Part shown: in pieces, positions 41,883 to 50,810 of the stretch
Layout of the letters: each line of letters begins with the position of its first letter
Numbering within the stretch: the first letter of the stretch is position 1
From: Hyphomicrobiales bacterium
GTDB taxonomy: Bacteria; Pseudomonadota; Alphaproteobacteria; Rhizobiales; Xanthobacteraceae
Reading direction: 5' to 3'
NCBI GenBank assembly: GCA_009377755.1
Contig: WHTM01000022.1
Span: forward strand, 1 to 64,000
DNA length: 64,000 nt
The notes under the pieces: generated by a model
Databases searched by the model: none
Told to the model about the DNA's origin: nothing
Seen by the model: the letters and a program-made list of their open reading frames with translations, nothing else
Program-made: the position numbers and the translations under genes

Positions 41883-42743
41883 CTATTTCGTCTCCACCGG
41901 CAGGTCGGGGCGCGAACCCCACTCAGTCCAGGAGCCGTCGTAGAGCGCCTGCGGCGGCTTGCCGATGGCGTCGAGCGCGAACCACAGGGTAGCCGCCGTC
42001 ACGCCCGAGCCGCAACTGGTGACGATCGGCTTGTCGAGATCGACGCCACGGGCGGCGAATTTTTCCTTGATCCGTTCCGGCGCAATCAGCCGCCCGTTCT
42101 CGATCAGGCCGGTCACGGGCACGTTGAGGGCGCCGGGAATGTGGCCGGGACGCACGCCGGGCCGCGGCTCCGGCGCCTCGCCGCGAAAGCGGTCGGCGGA
42201 ACGCGCATCGACGATCTGGGCGGATTGATCGAGCAGAACCCGCTGCATGTCCGACGTCATCGCGACCACGGAGGTATCAAGCTCGGCAACGAATTCTCGA
42301 GGTGCGTGCGTGACGAGGCCTGCCTCAAGCGGGCGCCCTTCGGCCTTCCATTTCGGCAGGCCGCCGTCGAGGATGAACACCTTGCCGGCGCCGAAGATGC
42401 GCAGCGTCCACCACACCCTTGGTGCGCCGCCAAGGCCGGCGCCGTCGTAGACCACGATGGTGTCGTCCTTGCCGACACCGAGCGCGCCCACGTCGTGCGA
42501 GAATTGCGTCGTGCCCGGCAGCATGTGCGGCAGGTCGGTGGAATGGTCGGCGATGGCGTCGATGTCGAAGAACACCGCGCCGGGAATGTGACCGGCGAGA
42601 TACTCGGCCTTGGCGTTGCGCTTGAGCGCCGGCAGATAGAACGAGCCGTCGACGATCGAGACGTCGGACTTGCCGAGACGCTCGGCGAGCCAGTCGGTGG
42701 TGACGAGCCGGCGGCTCGCCGGCTTCGCGGATGCGGTGTTCAT
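41883..42743 (-). CDS. sseA: 3-mercaptopyruvate sulfurtransferase
   Basis: A 286-residue enzyme with two rhodanese domains. It moves sulfur from 3-mercaptopyruvate to thiophilic acceptors. The active-site loop is [10 protein letters not shown] with Cys244; CG(S/T)GV(T/S)A is the mercaptopyruvate type rather than the thiosulfate type. The start is set at ATG 42743 behind AAGGAAAAG. Further upstream codons ([19 protein letters not shown]) read as an intergenic repeat-derived tail. It lies 71 bp downstream of alaX on the same strand. Confidence 0.92.
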   Translation of the reverse strand: MNTASAKPASRRLVTTDWLAERLGKSDVSIVDGSFYLPALKRNAKAEYLAGHIPGAVFFDIDAIADHSTDLPHMLPGTTQFSHDVGALGVGKDDTIVVYDGAGLGGAPRVWWTLRIFGAGKVFILDGGLPKWKAEGRPLEAGLVTHAPREFVAELDTSVVAMTSDMQRVLLDQSAQIVDARSADRFRGEAPEPRPGVRPGHIPGALNVPVTGLIENGRLIAPERIKEKFAARGVDLDKPIVTSCGSGVTAATLWFALDAIGKPPQALYDGSWTEWGSRPDLPVETK

Positions 42744-42814
42744 GGCGCGGACTTTTCCTTCTGGTGCCGTCATTGCCGGGTCGGGCCCGGGCATGACAGT
42801 TGTGGCGATTGTCA

Positions 42815-43534
42815 CTATGCAAACGCGATACGGACCCTTCGGTTCTGCCGCCCCTTCTTCTCGATCTGCGTCACCCGGATGGCGCCGATCTCCCCGGTCG
42901 CGCGCACATGCGTGCCGCCGCAGGGCTGCAGGTCGTAGCCGACGATCTCGACAAGGCGGACACGGCCGCTGCCGGTCGGCGGCTTCACGGCCATGGTCTT
43001 GACCAGCCCGGGGTTGGCGAGCAGCTCGTCACTCGAAATCCAGCGTGACTGCACCTCCGCATCGGCGGCGATCATCTCGGCGAGCCGCGCGGCGATCTCG
43101 TCTTTGTCAAGTCCGGCACCGGGAATGTCGAAATCGAGCCGGCCTTCGCCGTCGCCGATGGCGCCGCCCGTGACCGGATAGGGCAGCACCGCCGAGAGCA
43201 GGTGCAGGGCGGTGTGCATCCGCATGCGCGCATAGCGCAGGGGCCAGTCGATCGCCGCCTCGACTCGCTCGCCGACGGCCAACGCAACGCCGGCATCGTC
43301 CGCGGGACGGTGGGCTATCTCTGTCCTATCCGCATCGGAATAAGCGGCGGTGGCGATCGGGACGGCGGCGCCTTCCTCCGTACGCAGTTCGCCACTATCG
43401 CCGGGCTGTCCCCCCGAAGTCGCATAAAAGACCGTGCGATCAAGGATCAGACCGCCCCGCTCGTTGACCGCGAGGATGATCGCGGCGGCTTGACGCAGAT
43501 AGGCATCCTCCCGGAACAGCGGCTGGCTGGGCAT
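42815..43534 (-). CDS. alaX: Trans-editing alanyl-tRNA hydrolase AlaX
   Basis: A 239-residue free-standing editing domain that clears mischarged Ser- or Gly-tRNA(Ala). Zinc ligands are H107 and H111 ([11 protein letters not shown]) and C205 and H209 ([15 protein letters not shown]). The length fits the AlaX-M type with an extra N-terminal beta-barrel. ATG 43534 has GGAAGGACTTG upstream. Probably co-transcribed with sseA. Confidence 0.92.
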   Translation of the reverse strand: MPSQPLFREDAYLRQAAAIILAVNERGGLILDRTVFYATSGGQPGDSGELRTEEGAAVPIATAAYSDADRTEIAHRPADDAGVALAVGERVEAAIDWPLRYARMRMHTALHLLSAVLPYPVTGGAIGDGEGRLDFDIPGAGLDKDEIAARLAEMIAADAEVQSRWISSDELLANPGLVKTMAVKPPTGSGRVRLVEIVGYDLQPCGGTHVRATGEIGAIRVTQIEKKGRQNRRVRIAFA

Positions 43535-43723
43535 GGGCGCAAGTCCTTCCTGCGAAGCTGGGTACCGGTGCCGACCATAGGTTGAACCATCGCGCCGCGC
43601 CAAGGGGCCACGGTCTTTCCGGCTGCGAGCATCGTTCCCGATCGGGGGTTCGCGGTCCGATCCATTGTGACGGAACGCTGCGGCGGCTACGATCGCACAA
43701 GATCCATCAAGTGCGTCCACGGA

Positions 43724-44590
43724 ATGCGCGATCTCAATCAGTATTCAATCAGCGACTGGGTGCTCGCCCGACCGGCGGTGGCAGCGTTCAAAGAAGTGCG
43801 CGACGCCGTTATTCGCGACCTCTATTGCCTGCGTCAGCCTCGGGAGCTGAAAAAGTTCCTTGCGGGGCATGCGTCGGTGAACGGCGGTATGCTCGCCGTG
43901 GTCGTCGCCTATGAGCAGCCGTGGCTCATTCGGATATTCATAGACCGCTTCTACCGGTTCGTTCCCGGCGTGCGCCTGCTCATTGCGGACAATTCCGTCA
44001 CGCCCGCTCGCCAGGATGAGATCGCTGCGATCTGCCGGGAGCTTGGAGCACTGTATTTCCGGCTGCCGTGGAACCCGGTGCGAAACATCAATCGCTCGCA
44101 TGGCAATGCGGTCAACTGGACTTATCGCAATATGATTGTACCGCTGCGGCCGCGGATATTCGCACTGTTCGATCACGATATCTTCGCGACCGCACCGGTC
44201 GATCTAGAAGCGCTGTTGGGCGACCAGCCTTTCTATGGACACAAGATCGACCGCGGATACGGTTGGGCGCTTTGGGCGGGGTATAGCATTTTTCGTTTCG
44301 AGGCGATCGCCAAGACACGTCCGGATTTCAACCCTGATATGGACCGGCTTCTGGTGACCGGGGGGCGGAATCTGCCGCGATTGTACCGGCACTACGACCC
44401 CGCCACGTTGCGCTTCGCAACACATCGCCGCGAAATGGCATTCGATGCCCAGGGCCGCCCGCTTCCCAGCGAGGTCGTCGACGGCTGGTTTCACGTTACC
44501 AGTTCGTCCTACATCCAGGAAAAGATCGAGGCGCGCGACTATTACCTCGGAGTGCTTGCCGCTTCCGATCGGACGAGCGACCGGGCTTGA
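43724..44590 (+). CDS. Glycosyltransferase-like protein
   Basis: A 288-residue cytosolic protein. A Rossmann-like start (LAVVVAYEQPWLIRIFIDRF, GVRLLIADNS) and a DxD-type motif at D150-H-D152 (RIFALFDHDIFA) suggest a GT-A-fold nucleotide-sugar transferase. ATG 43724 is chosen; GTG 43667 would add 19 unlikely residues (RCGGYDRTRS). No glycan cluster surrounds it; it converges on the cysteine synthase gene. Confidence 0.7.
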   Translation: MRDLNQYSISDWVLARPAVAAFKEVRDAVIRDLYCLRQPRELKKFLAGHASVNGGMLAVVVAYEQPWLIRIFIDRFYRFVPGVRLLIADNSVTPARQDEIAAICRELGALYFRLPWNPVRNINRSHGNAVNWTYRNMIVPLRPRIFALFDHDIFATAPVDLEALLGDQPFYGHKIDRGYGWALWAGYSIFRFEAIAKTRPDFNPDMDRLLVTGGRNLPRLYRHYDPATLRFATHRREMAFDAQGRPLPSEVVDGWFHVTSSSYIQEKIEARDYYLGVLAASDRTSDRA

Positions 44591-44598
44591 GAGATCGG

Positions 44599-45642
44599 TC
44601 AGCCCTGAGTGACGAACGGGACCGGAATGTTCGCGCTCCGCGTCAGCCATTGCGGCACCGGCAATCCCTTGCTGCGCAGGAAGTCCGGGTTGAACAGCTT
44701 CGACTGGTAGCGCGTGCCGTAGTCCGCCAGAATGGTCACGATAGTGTGGCGGGGGCCCAAATCTTTGGCGAGGCGTATGGCGCCGGCGACATTGATGCCA
44801 GACGAGCCGCCGAGGCACAAACCTTCGTGTTCCAGCAGGTCGAAGATCAGCGGCACCGCCTCCTCGTCGGGAATGAGGTAGGGCTTGTCGACCCTGAGAC
44901 CTTCGATGATCGGTGTGACGCGGCCAAGACCGATGCCCTCGGTGATTGAGCCGCCCTCGGTGGCCTTGACCTCACCATGGGCGAAGACGTTGTACATGGC
45001 CGCGCCGCGCGGATCGGCTACTCCGATGACGATGTCCCTGTTCTTTTCGCGCAGGAACGCGGACACCCCGGCAATGGTGCCGCCGGTGCCGATGGCGCAG
45101 ACGAAGCCGTCGAGCTTGCCGTCCGTCTGCTGCCAGATTTCCGGGCCGGTGGAGACATAGTGCGCTTTGCGGTTGTCGAGATTGTTCCACTGGTCGGCGT
45201 AAAGCACGCCGTTCGCCTCGCTCCTGCGCAATTCGTCGGCGAGCCGCCGCGCGATGTGCTGGTAATTGTTGGGATTGCTGTAGGGAACGGCGGGCACTTC
45301 CACCAGTTCCGCGCCGCACAGCCTCAGCATGTCCTTCTTTTCCTGGCTCTGGGTCTCCGGGATGACAATCAGTGTGCGGTAGCCGCGCGCATTGGCAACC
45401 AGCGCGAGGCCGATGCCCGTATTGCCCGCAGTGCCCTCGACCACCAATCCGCCGGGCCGCAGTTCGCCGCGTCTTTCCGCCTCCAGGATCATCTGCCGTC
45501 CGGCGCGGTCCTTCACCGACTGGCCGGGATTCATGAATTCCGCCTTGCCGAGAATGGTGCAGCCGGTCGCCGCCGAGGCGCGGTCGAGCTTGATCAGCGG
45601 GGTCTGGCCGATGGCTTCGACGATGCCGTCGTAAATCTGCAT
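44599..45642 (-). CDS. cysK: Cysteine synthase (O-acetylserine sulfhydrylase type)
   Basis: A 347-residue PLP enzyme that makes cysteine from O-acetylserine and sulfide. The PLP lysine is K44 in NPGQSVKDRAG, the substrate loop TAGNTGIGLA is at 71-80, and the phosphate loop is GTGGTIAG. Slightly longer than CysK (about 320) with a C-terminal extension typical of the alphaproteobacterial cystathionine-beta-synthase-like group, so a CBS-type activity is also possible. Codons upstream of ATG 45642 are open but not protein-like. Confidence 0.88.
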   Translation of the reverse strand: MQIYDGIVEAIGQTPLIKLDRASAATGCTILGKAEFMNPGQSVKDRAGRQMILEAERRGELRPGGLVVEGTAGNTGIGLALVANARGYRTLIVIPETQSQEKKDMLRLCGAELVEVPAVPYSNPNNYQHIARRLADELRRSEANGVLYADQWNNLDNRKAHYVSTGPEIWQQTDGKLDGFVCAIGTGGTIAGVSAFLREKNRDIVIGVADPRGAAMYNVFAHGEVKATEGGSITEGIGLGRVTPIIEGLRVDKPYLIPDEEAVPLIFDLLEHEGLCLGGSSGINVAGAIRLAKDLGPRHTIVTILADYGTRYQSKLFNPDFLRSKGLPVPQWLTRSANIPVPFVTQG

Positions 45643-45912
45643 GAGGAGGCGTCTTGCTTTGCAAATGGTGAACGCGGGAGGGTAGAGGACCGATCCGGTC
45701 GCGACAAGACCGGGCAAGGAGGCGACGACCTGATGCGGCAGCATGGCGACGACAAACGCTCGGTATCGGTGATGCTGTTGACCTCGATCGCCTCAAGTCG
45801 ATCAATGACCGAAGGTTGCGGCACCGCCGCTTGGGCAGCGTCCCACACAATTGACCTCACCGTGCCGTCGTATAGTGGTAGCGGCGAACGAGAACCGGTG
45901 AGGGAGCCCGAC

Positions 45913-47013
45913 ATGACCATGAGAACACAGCCGCCGTTTCGCGCCGATCACGTCGGCAGCATCCTGCGCACCGCGCCGCTGAAGGAAGCGCGCGCGAAGC
46001 GGGAAAAAGGCGAGATCACCGCGGCCCAGCTCAAGGAGGTCGAGGACCGCGAAATCGAGAAGATCATCAGCAAGCAGGAAGAGATCGGGCTCAAGCTCGC
46101 AACCGACGGCGAATTTCGCCGCGCCTGGTGGCACTTCGACTTCTTTGGCATGCTGGACGGGGTCGAGTTGCGCGAGGTCACGTCAGGCATCCAGTTTCAG
46201 GGCGTGCAGACCAAGGCACAGGCGCCGCATGTCGTCGGCAAGCTCGGTTTTTCCAGCCATCCGATGCTCGAGCATTTCCGTTTCCTCAAGGCGCACACCA
46301 AGGTGGTGCCGAAAATGACCATCCCGAGCCCGAACGTGTTGCATTTCCGAGTCGGCTCGGTGAATAAGGCGATTTATCCCGACCGTGCGTCGCTGTTCGA
46401 CGGCTTGGCGCAGGCCTACGGCCAGGCGGTAATGGCGTTCTACGACGCCGGCTGCCGCTATCTGCAGTTCGACGACACCGCCTGGGCCTACCTCTGCTCG
46501 AAGGAGGAGATCGAGAAGGCGAAGCAGCGCGGGACCGAGATCGACGGGCTGCGGGAAGCCTATGCCGACATGATCAACCAGTCGCTGAAGAACAAGCCGG
46601 CCGATATGGTGGTGACCACCCACATCTGCCGCGGCAATTTCCGTTCGACTTGGATCACGTCCGGCGGTTACGAGCCGGTCGCCGAGGCGCTGTTCCAGAA
46701 GTGCGATTTCGACGGCTATTTCCTCGAATACGACTCCGATCGCGCCGGCGGGTTCGAGCCGCTTCGCTTCGTGCCAAAGGGCAAGAAGCAGATTGTTGTC
46801 GGCGTGATCACCTCGAAGAGCGGGACGCTGGAGAGGAAGGACGACATCAAGCGCCGTATCGCCGAGGCGGCGAAATATGTCGCCCACGACCAGCTGTGCC
46901 TGAGCCCGCAATGCGGCTTCGCCTCGACCGAGGAAGGCAACGTACTGGCCGAGGATGAGCAATGGGCGAAGCTGCGGATGGTGGTGGAAGTCGCGGACGA
47001 GGTGTGGGGCTGA
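45913..47013 (+). CDS. MetE-like cobalamin-independent methyltransferase, copy 1
   Basis: A 366-residue protein, equal to the C-terminal catalytic half of MetE. Zinc ligands: His and Cys in TTHICRGNF, Glu in YFLEYDSDRAG, Cys in LSPQCGFAS. Lacking the N-terminal half, it belongs to the YxjG/YxjH-like group thought to transfer methyl groups to homocysteine or related thiols from unusual donors. GAGGGAGCCC precedes ATG 45913. A paralogue follows 128 bp downstream. Confidence 0.88.
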   Translation: MTMRTQPPFRADHVGSILRTAPLKEARAKREKGEITAAQLKEVEDREIEKIISKQEEIGLKLATDGEFRRAWWHFDFFGMLDGVELREVTSGIQFQGVQTKAQAPHVVGKLGFSSHPMLEHFRFLKAHTKVVPKMTIPSPNVLHFRVGSVNKAIYPDRASLFDGLAQAYGQAVMAFYDAGCRYLQFDDTAWAYLCSKEEIEKAKQRGTEIDGLREAYADMINQSLKNKPADMVVTTHICRGNFRSTWITSGGYEPVAEALFQKCDFDGYFLEYDSDRAGGFEPLRFVPKGKKQIVVGVITSKSGTLERKDDIKRRIAEAAKYVAHDQLCLSPQCGFASTEEGNVLAEDEQWAKLRMVVEVADEVWG

Positions 47014-47062
47014 TCGCTTGTCCCGCACGCGGTGCAGCGCGATAGCGGTGCGCCGCAGATGC

Positions 47063-47104
47063 GGGACCCCGGTTGTTTTTGCATATCCAAGAAACCGGGG
47101 TCCC
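47063..47104 (+). repeat. 12-bp inverted repeat between MetE-like genes
   Basis: GGGACCCCGGTT (47063-47074) and its exact complement AACCGGGGTCCC (47093-47104) enclose an 18-nt loop. A second, weaker pair (TCCCGCA ... TGCGGGA) overlaps its left side. It resembles host intergenic palindromes; an effect on copy 2 expression is possible. Confidence 0.7.
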
Positions 47105-47141
47105 GGTTCTGCCGGGACACGGGCTCAGGAGTCAAAGATTC

Positions 47142-48332
47142 ATGAAGCACAGCACCGATCGCATCCTCACCACCCATGTCGGCAGCCTGATCCGGCCGCC
47201 GGACCTGCGCGAGCTGATCCGCGCCAAGCAAAGCGGGCAGTCATACGATGAAGCGGCCTACCAGCGCTGCCTACGCGACTCGGTCGCCCAGGTGGTGCGC
47301 CAGCAGGCCGAGGCCGGCGTCGACGTGGTCAGCGACGGAGAGTTCGGCAAGGGCATCAGCTGGTCGCAATATGTGCTCGACCGGCTGAGCGGCTTCGAGC
47401 GCCGTCCGATTGCGCTCGGCGCCAAGAATCCATTCATGCGCGGCGCAGACCGGGCGAAGTTTGCCGAATTCTACGCCGAGCTCGATGCGCATGACGGCGT
47501 CGCCACGACGTCGGAAGCGGTCTGCGTCGCCCCCATCACCTATACCGGGCAGGCGGAGCTGCAGCGCGACATCGACAACTTCAAGGCGGCGCTGGCCAAG
47601 GTGAAGGTGGAGGAGGCCTTCCTTCCGGTGGCGGCGCCGGCGAGCGTCATTCCCGACCGCAAGAATGAACACTACAAGAACGACGACGAGTGCCTGCAGG
47701 CGATCGCGGCGGCGATGCGCACCGAATACAAAACGATCATCAACGCCGGCTTCATCGTGCAGCTCGACGATGCCCGCACCGCTACCACCTACGACCGCAT
47801 GGTGCCGCCCGCGAGCAAGGACGACTACCTCAAGTGGGTGGCACGCCACGTCGAGGTCCTCAATCACGCGATCGAGGGCATCCCGCCGGAAAAGATTCGC
47901 TATCACGTGTGCTGGGGCAGCTGGCCGGGCCCGCACGTGACCGATATTCCGCTCCGCGACATCGTGCACCTGATCCTCAAGCTCAAGGTCGGCGCGTTCG
48001 TGCTGGAAGGAGCCAATCCGCGCCACGAGCATGAATGGCGCGTCTGGGAGAGCGTCAATCTGCCCGACGGCGTCGTACTGATCCCCGGCGTCATCAGCCA
48101 CGCCACCAACGTGGTCGAGCATCCCGAACTGGTGGCGGAACGCATCGTGCGGCTGGCGAAGCTGGTCGGTCGCGAGCGCGTCATCGCCGGCACCGATTGC
48201 GGCTTCGCGCAATCGCCGTTCTATCGTCGGGTACACCCGTCGATCATGTGGGCGAAGCTCGAGGCCATGGCCGAGGGCGCGCGGCTCGCAACCAACGAGC
48301 TCTGGCGCGGGCCGTCGCGGTCGGCCGCCTGA
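47142..48332 (+). CDS. MetE-like cobalamin-independent methyltransferase, copy 2
   Basis: A 396-residue paralogue with the same zinc set: RYHVCWGSW, LEGANPRHEHE and AGTDCGFAQ. It diverges strongly from copy 1 elsewhere and begins TDRILTTHVGSLIRPPDLREL, the classical start of this group. ATG 47142 follows CAGGAGTCAAAG. The methyl donor is not predictable from sequence. Confidence 0.88.
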   Translation: MKHSTDRILTTHVGSLIRPPDLRELIRAKQSGQSYDEAAYQRCLRDSVAQVVRQQAEAGVDVVSDGEFGKGISWSQYVLDRLSGFERRPIALGAKNPFMRGADRAKFAEFYAELDAHDGVATTSEAVCVAPITYTGQAELQRDIDNFKAALAKVKVEEAFLPVAAPASVIPDRKNEHYKNDDECLQAIAAAMRTEYKTIINAGFIVQLDDARTATTYDRMVPPASKDDYLKWVARHVEVLNHAIEGIPPEKIRYHVCWGSWPGPHVTDIPLRDIVHLILKLKVGAFVLEGANPRHEHEWRVWESVNLPDGVVLIPGVISHATNVVEHPELVAERIVRLAKLVGRERVIAGTDCGFAQSPFYRRVHPSIMWAKLEAMAEGARLATNELWRGPSRSAA

Positions 48333-48359
48333 CCTGATCCGCAGCCGCCGTCCGCATTG

Positions 48360-49031
48360 CTATTCGAGGATCGCGGCGGCGAGTGCGCGGGCAGCCGGCC
48401 ACAGCTCCGGCGCGCCGCGATAGATCATATCGAGCGCCACGTACAGGATGATGGCCAGTCCGACATATGCGATCCAGCGATGCCTCTGCAGCAGGCGGGC
48501 GATGAAGTTCGCGGCAACGCCCATCAGCGCGATCGACAGCAGCAGGCCAAAGACCAGCACGTATGGGTGCTCGCGGGCCGCGCCCGCGACCGCGAGGACG
48601 TTGTCGAGTGACATCGAGACGTCGGCGACGACAATCTGCCAGGCCGCCTGCGCGAAGCTCTTTCGCGGAGCGGTCGCGGCAATGCTTCCATCGGAATTGA
48701 TGTCGTGGGTCGCATTCGCAATATCCCGCTCGTCTTCCGTGGAGACACGTAGCTCGCGCCATATCTTCCAGCACACCCAGAGCAGCAGCAGGCCGCCGGC
48801 CAACAGCAGGCCGACCACCTGCAGGAGCTGCGTCGTCACTCCGGCGAAGGCGATGCGCAGCACGGTCGCTGCGAAAATGCCGATCAGGATCGCCTTGGCG
48901 CGTTGCTCCTGCGGCAGCCCCGCTGCCGCGAGACCGATGACGATGGCATTGTCGCCAGCCAGCACCAGGTCGATCATGATGACCTGGAGCAGGGCCATCA
49001 TTGCTTCTGTGGTGACGATTTCGGATATCAT
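48360..49031 (-). CDS. TerC family membrane protein
   Basis: A 223-residue inner-membrane protein with about seven spans. Acidic membrane motifs VLAGDNAIVIG and VSMSLDNVLAVAG are the TerC signatures, associated with export of Mn2+ or Ca2+ or loading of exoenzymes with metal. ATG 49031 has AGAGGGA upstream. A 145-nt leader with a structured element separates it from the antiporter gene. Confidence 0.88.
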   Translation of the reverse strand: MISEIVTTEAMMALLQVIMIDLVLAGDNAIVIGLAAAGLPQEQRAKAILIGIFAATVLRIAFAGVTTQLLQVVGLLLAGGLLLLWVCWKIWRELRVSTEDERDIANATHDINSDGSIAATAPRKSFAQAAWQIVVADVSMSLDNVLAVAGAAREHPYVLVFGLLLSIALMGVAANFIARLLQRHRWIAYVGLAIILYVALDMIYRGAPELWPAARALAAAILE

Positions 49032-49175
49032 GCCGCAAGTTCCCTCTTTGCCGATTGCAAGAGAGACCCGCATGCGGTCCGCGGCGCTGGATGCCACGGT
49101 ATCTCGATCAGCCCTGAGATCGAACCAACGACGGTTCGGCGCAGGACGACGGCGGCGGGCCACTCATGTTGAGTT

Positions 49176-49241
49176 CCAGTCCGACATCACAGCCAGGAAC
49201 GCGCGGTTTGCGCGACTGACTGCCAGAGGGGCCCGGCCTGG
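49176..49241 (-). promoter_or_regulatory. Candidate structured leader RNA, copy upstream of terC
   Basis: On the minus strand the element starts CCAG-G-CCG and ends CGG-A-CTGG, an outer stem with a single mismatch. Inside are the invariant blocks GGGCCCCTCTGGCAG and GATGTCGGACTGGA, and a second stem CAGTCAG/CTGGCTG capped by a further hairpin. The same blocks occur before the neighbouring antiporter gene with a much shorter inner stem. It begins 9 bp after the antiporter stop and ends 144 bp before terC. A cation-responsive riboswitch or other cis-acting RNA is inferred; not recognised as yybP-ykoY. Confidence 0.55.
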
Positions 49242-49250
49242 ATTTTCGGT

Positions 49251-50279
49251 TCAGTTTGCTTTCTGCGTCCTCACGAGTTGCTCTTCATGCGGTACTTCCT
49301 TGCCCGCCATGACCTTGTCGACGCCGTAATACTGCAGGGCCGTGTAGGCGACGAAACCGGCGAGGAAGAGCCCTCCCACTGGACGGCTCAGGCCGTTGCG
49401 TATCAGCAGGAAGGCGAGCAGCATCGCGGTCACCGCCAGCATGAACCACAGGTCGAAGACCAGGATCTGCGGAGGCACGGGAATCGGCGCTACCGCAGAG
49501 ACCAGCCCCATGATCGCCAGCAGATTGTAGATGCCGGCGCCCATGATGTTGCCGACCGCCACTTCGGAATGTCGCCGGATCGCCGCCACCACGGCGGTCG
49601 CCAACTCAGGCAGCGACGTGCCGACCGCAACGATGGTGAGGCCGATCACTTCCTCGCCGACGCCAAAGTATCTGGCCGTGACGACTGCGGCGCCGACCAG
49701 CAGCCTGGCGCCCGCGACCACCGCGGCGACGCCGCCGACGATGGATAGCACCGACAGCCAGGTCGGCTGCGGAGGATCCTTGAACTCGTCCGCCAGCTCT
49801 TCCGCCAGATCGCCGGGATCGTTGGCTTTGCCGCGCTTGCGTTCCGCTCTGAAGGCGTAGAGCGAGAACGCGACGAGCGCAGCAATCATCAGCACGCCCT
49901 GCCAACGCTCGATGGTTCCGGACAGCGCCAGCGCGGTGAAAAGCAGCGCCGAGCCCATCATCACCGAGGCGTCGCGGTAGAGCGTCTTGGGCTGGACCAC
50001 GATCGGGTAGATCACCGCCGATGCGCCGAGGATCAGCAGGATGTTGGCAATGTTGGAGCCGACGACGTTGCCGACCGAGATGCCCGGGAGCTTGTCGATG
50101 GCGGCCTGCAGACTGACCACCAGTTCCGGCGAGGTGGTGCCGTAGGCGACAATGGTCATGCCGATGATCATCGGCGACACGTTGAGACGGCGCGCGAGCG
50201 AGACGGCGCCACGCACGAGGAATTCGGCTCCGAACAGCAAGAGGACGAAACCACCGACAAACTGTAGGATGGTAATCAT
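49251..50279 (-). CDS. Calcium/sodium antiporter (CaCA family)
   Basis: A 342-residue inner-membrane exchanger with ten or so spans in two inverted halves. Alpha-repeat 1: AYGTTSPELVVS and GNVVGSNIANI. Alpha-repeat 2: AVGTSLPELATA and GNIMGAGIYNL, the latter deviating from the usual GN.(V/I)GSN(I/L)FN. An acidic cytoplasmic loop (AEELADEFKD) lies between halves. YrbG-like. It is preceded by the shared RNA element. Confidence 0.9.
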   Translation of the reverse strand: MITILQFVGGFVLLLFGAEFLVRGAVSLARRLNVSPMIIGMTIVAYGTTSPELVVSLQAAIDKLPGISVGNVVGSNIANILLILGASAVIYPIVVQPKTLYRDASVMMGSALLFTALALSGTIERWQGVLMIAALVAFSLYAFRAERKRGKANDPGDLAEELADEFKDPPQPTWLSVLSIVGGVAAVVAGARLLVGAAVVTARYFGVGEEVIGLTIVAVGTSLPELATAVVAAIRRHSEVAVGNIMGAGIYNLLAIMGLVSAVAPIPVPPQILVFDLWFMLAVTAMLLAFLLIRNGLSRPVGGLFLAGFVAYTALQYYGVDKVMAGKEVPHEEQLVRTQKAN

Positions 50280-50298
50280 GGAAAACTCGCCGGGTTAT

Positions 50299-50345
50299 CC
50301 AGTCCGACATCGCAGCCGGGTGGCTGCCAGAGGGGCCCGGTCTGG
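50299..50345 (-). promoter_or_regulatory. Candidate structured leader RNA, copy upstream of the antiporter
   Basis: Minus-strand outer stem CCAG-A-CCG/CGG-A-CTGG, invariant CCGGGCCCCTCTGGCAG and GATGTCGGACTGGA blocks, and an inner stem GCAGCC-ACCC-GGCTGC. The 3' strand of the outer stem ends 20 bp before the antiporter start, so folding could affect the ribosome site. Compared with the terC copy, the inner stem differs in length and bases yet still pairs, which argues for RNA structure. Confidence 0.6.
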
Positions 50346-50359
50346 TATTGATTGGCAGT

Positions 50360-50728
50360 TCAGCCGGCGGTTGCGCCGGCAAATGCGAGCAAGATGTTCT
50401 CCGGTTTGCTGAGGATCGCGGCGGCAAATCCGACGAAAGCGAACGCGCCGGCAACGTCCCAACTGGTGACGGTGCGTGAATGCCGCACGGCGCTTGTCTG
50501 CCAAGCGAACAGCGCGACGAGACCGGCAAAAGCGAGAAAGATAATGCTGAAGACGGGGAGGACCAGCGGCGCCGGCGTGAGTGAGGCAATCAGCAGCAGC
50601 GGTATTGCCGCCAGCAGCGTGAAAAGCGCCAGGGCGGCGTGCGGCCTCAAGGCATCGACGATGTCAGCATAGGCCAAGCGGCGCTGAGGTTTCCAGCCGT
50701 CCACTGAGCGTCTCCGAGCGTCCCGCAT
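50360..50728 (-). CDS. Small three-span membrane protein
   Basis: A 122-residue protein. The N-terminal 40 residues are cytoplasmic and basic; spans are near 42-60 (ALFTLLAAIPLLLIASL), 63-82 (LVLPVFSIIFLAFAGLVALF) and 95-115 (AGAFAFVGFAAAILS). ATG 50728 is chosen as the last reasonable start; the ribosome site is weak. It lies between the response regulator and the antiporter, all on one strand. No family recognised. Confidence 0.6.
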   Translation of the reverse strand: MRDARRRSVDGWKPQRRLAYADIVDALRPHAALALFTLLAAIPLLLIASLTPAPLVLPVFSIIFLAFAGLVALFAWQTSAVRHSRTVTSWDVAGAFAFVGFAAAILSKPENILLAFAGATAG

Positions 50729-50810
50729 CCGCGCGTGCCGCGAGTGCTTTCCCTCAGAGATGTATCGGTCGTCTGCGACGGCCGGTATCAGTGTGATTTG
50801 GGTGGTATTG

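Noticed and set aside
49040-49250. yybP-ykoY manganese riboswitch before terC
   Set aside because: Expected for terC-type genes, but the conserved GGGGAGUA-type loops of that family are not seen; only the unassigned shared element is present.
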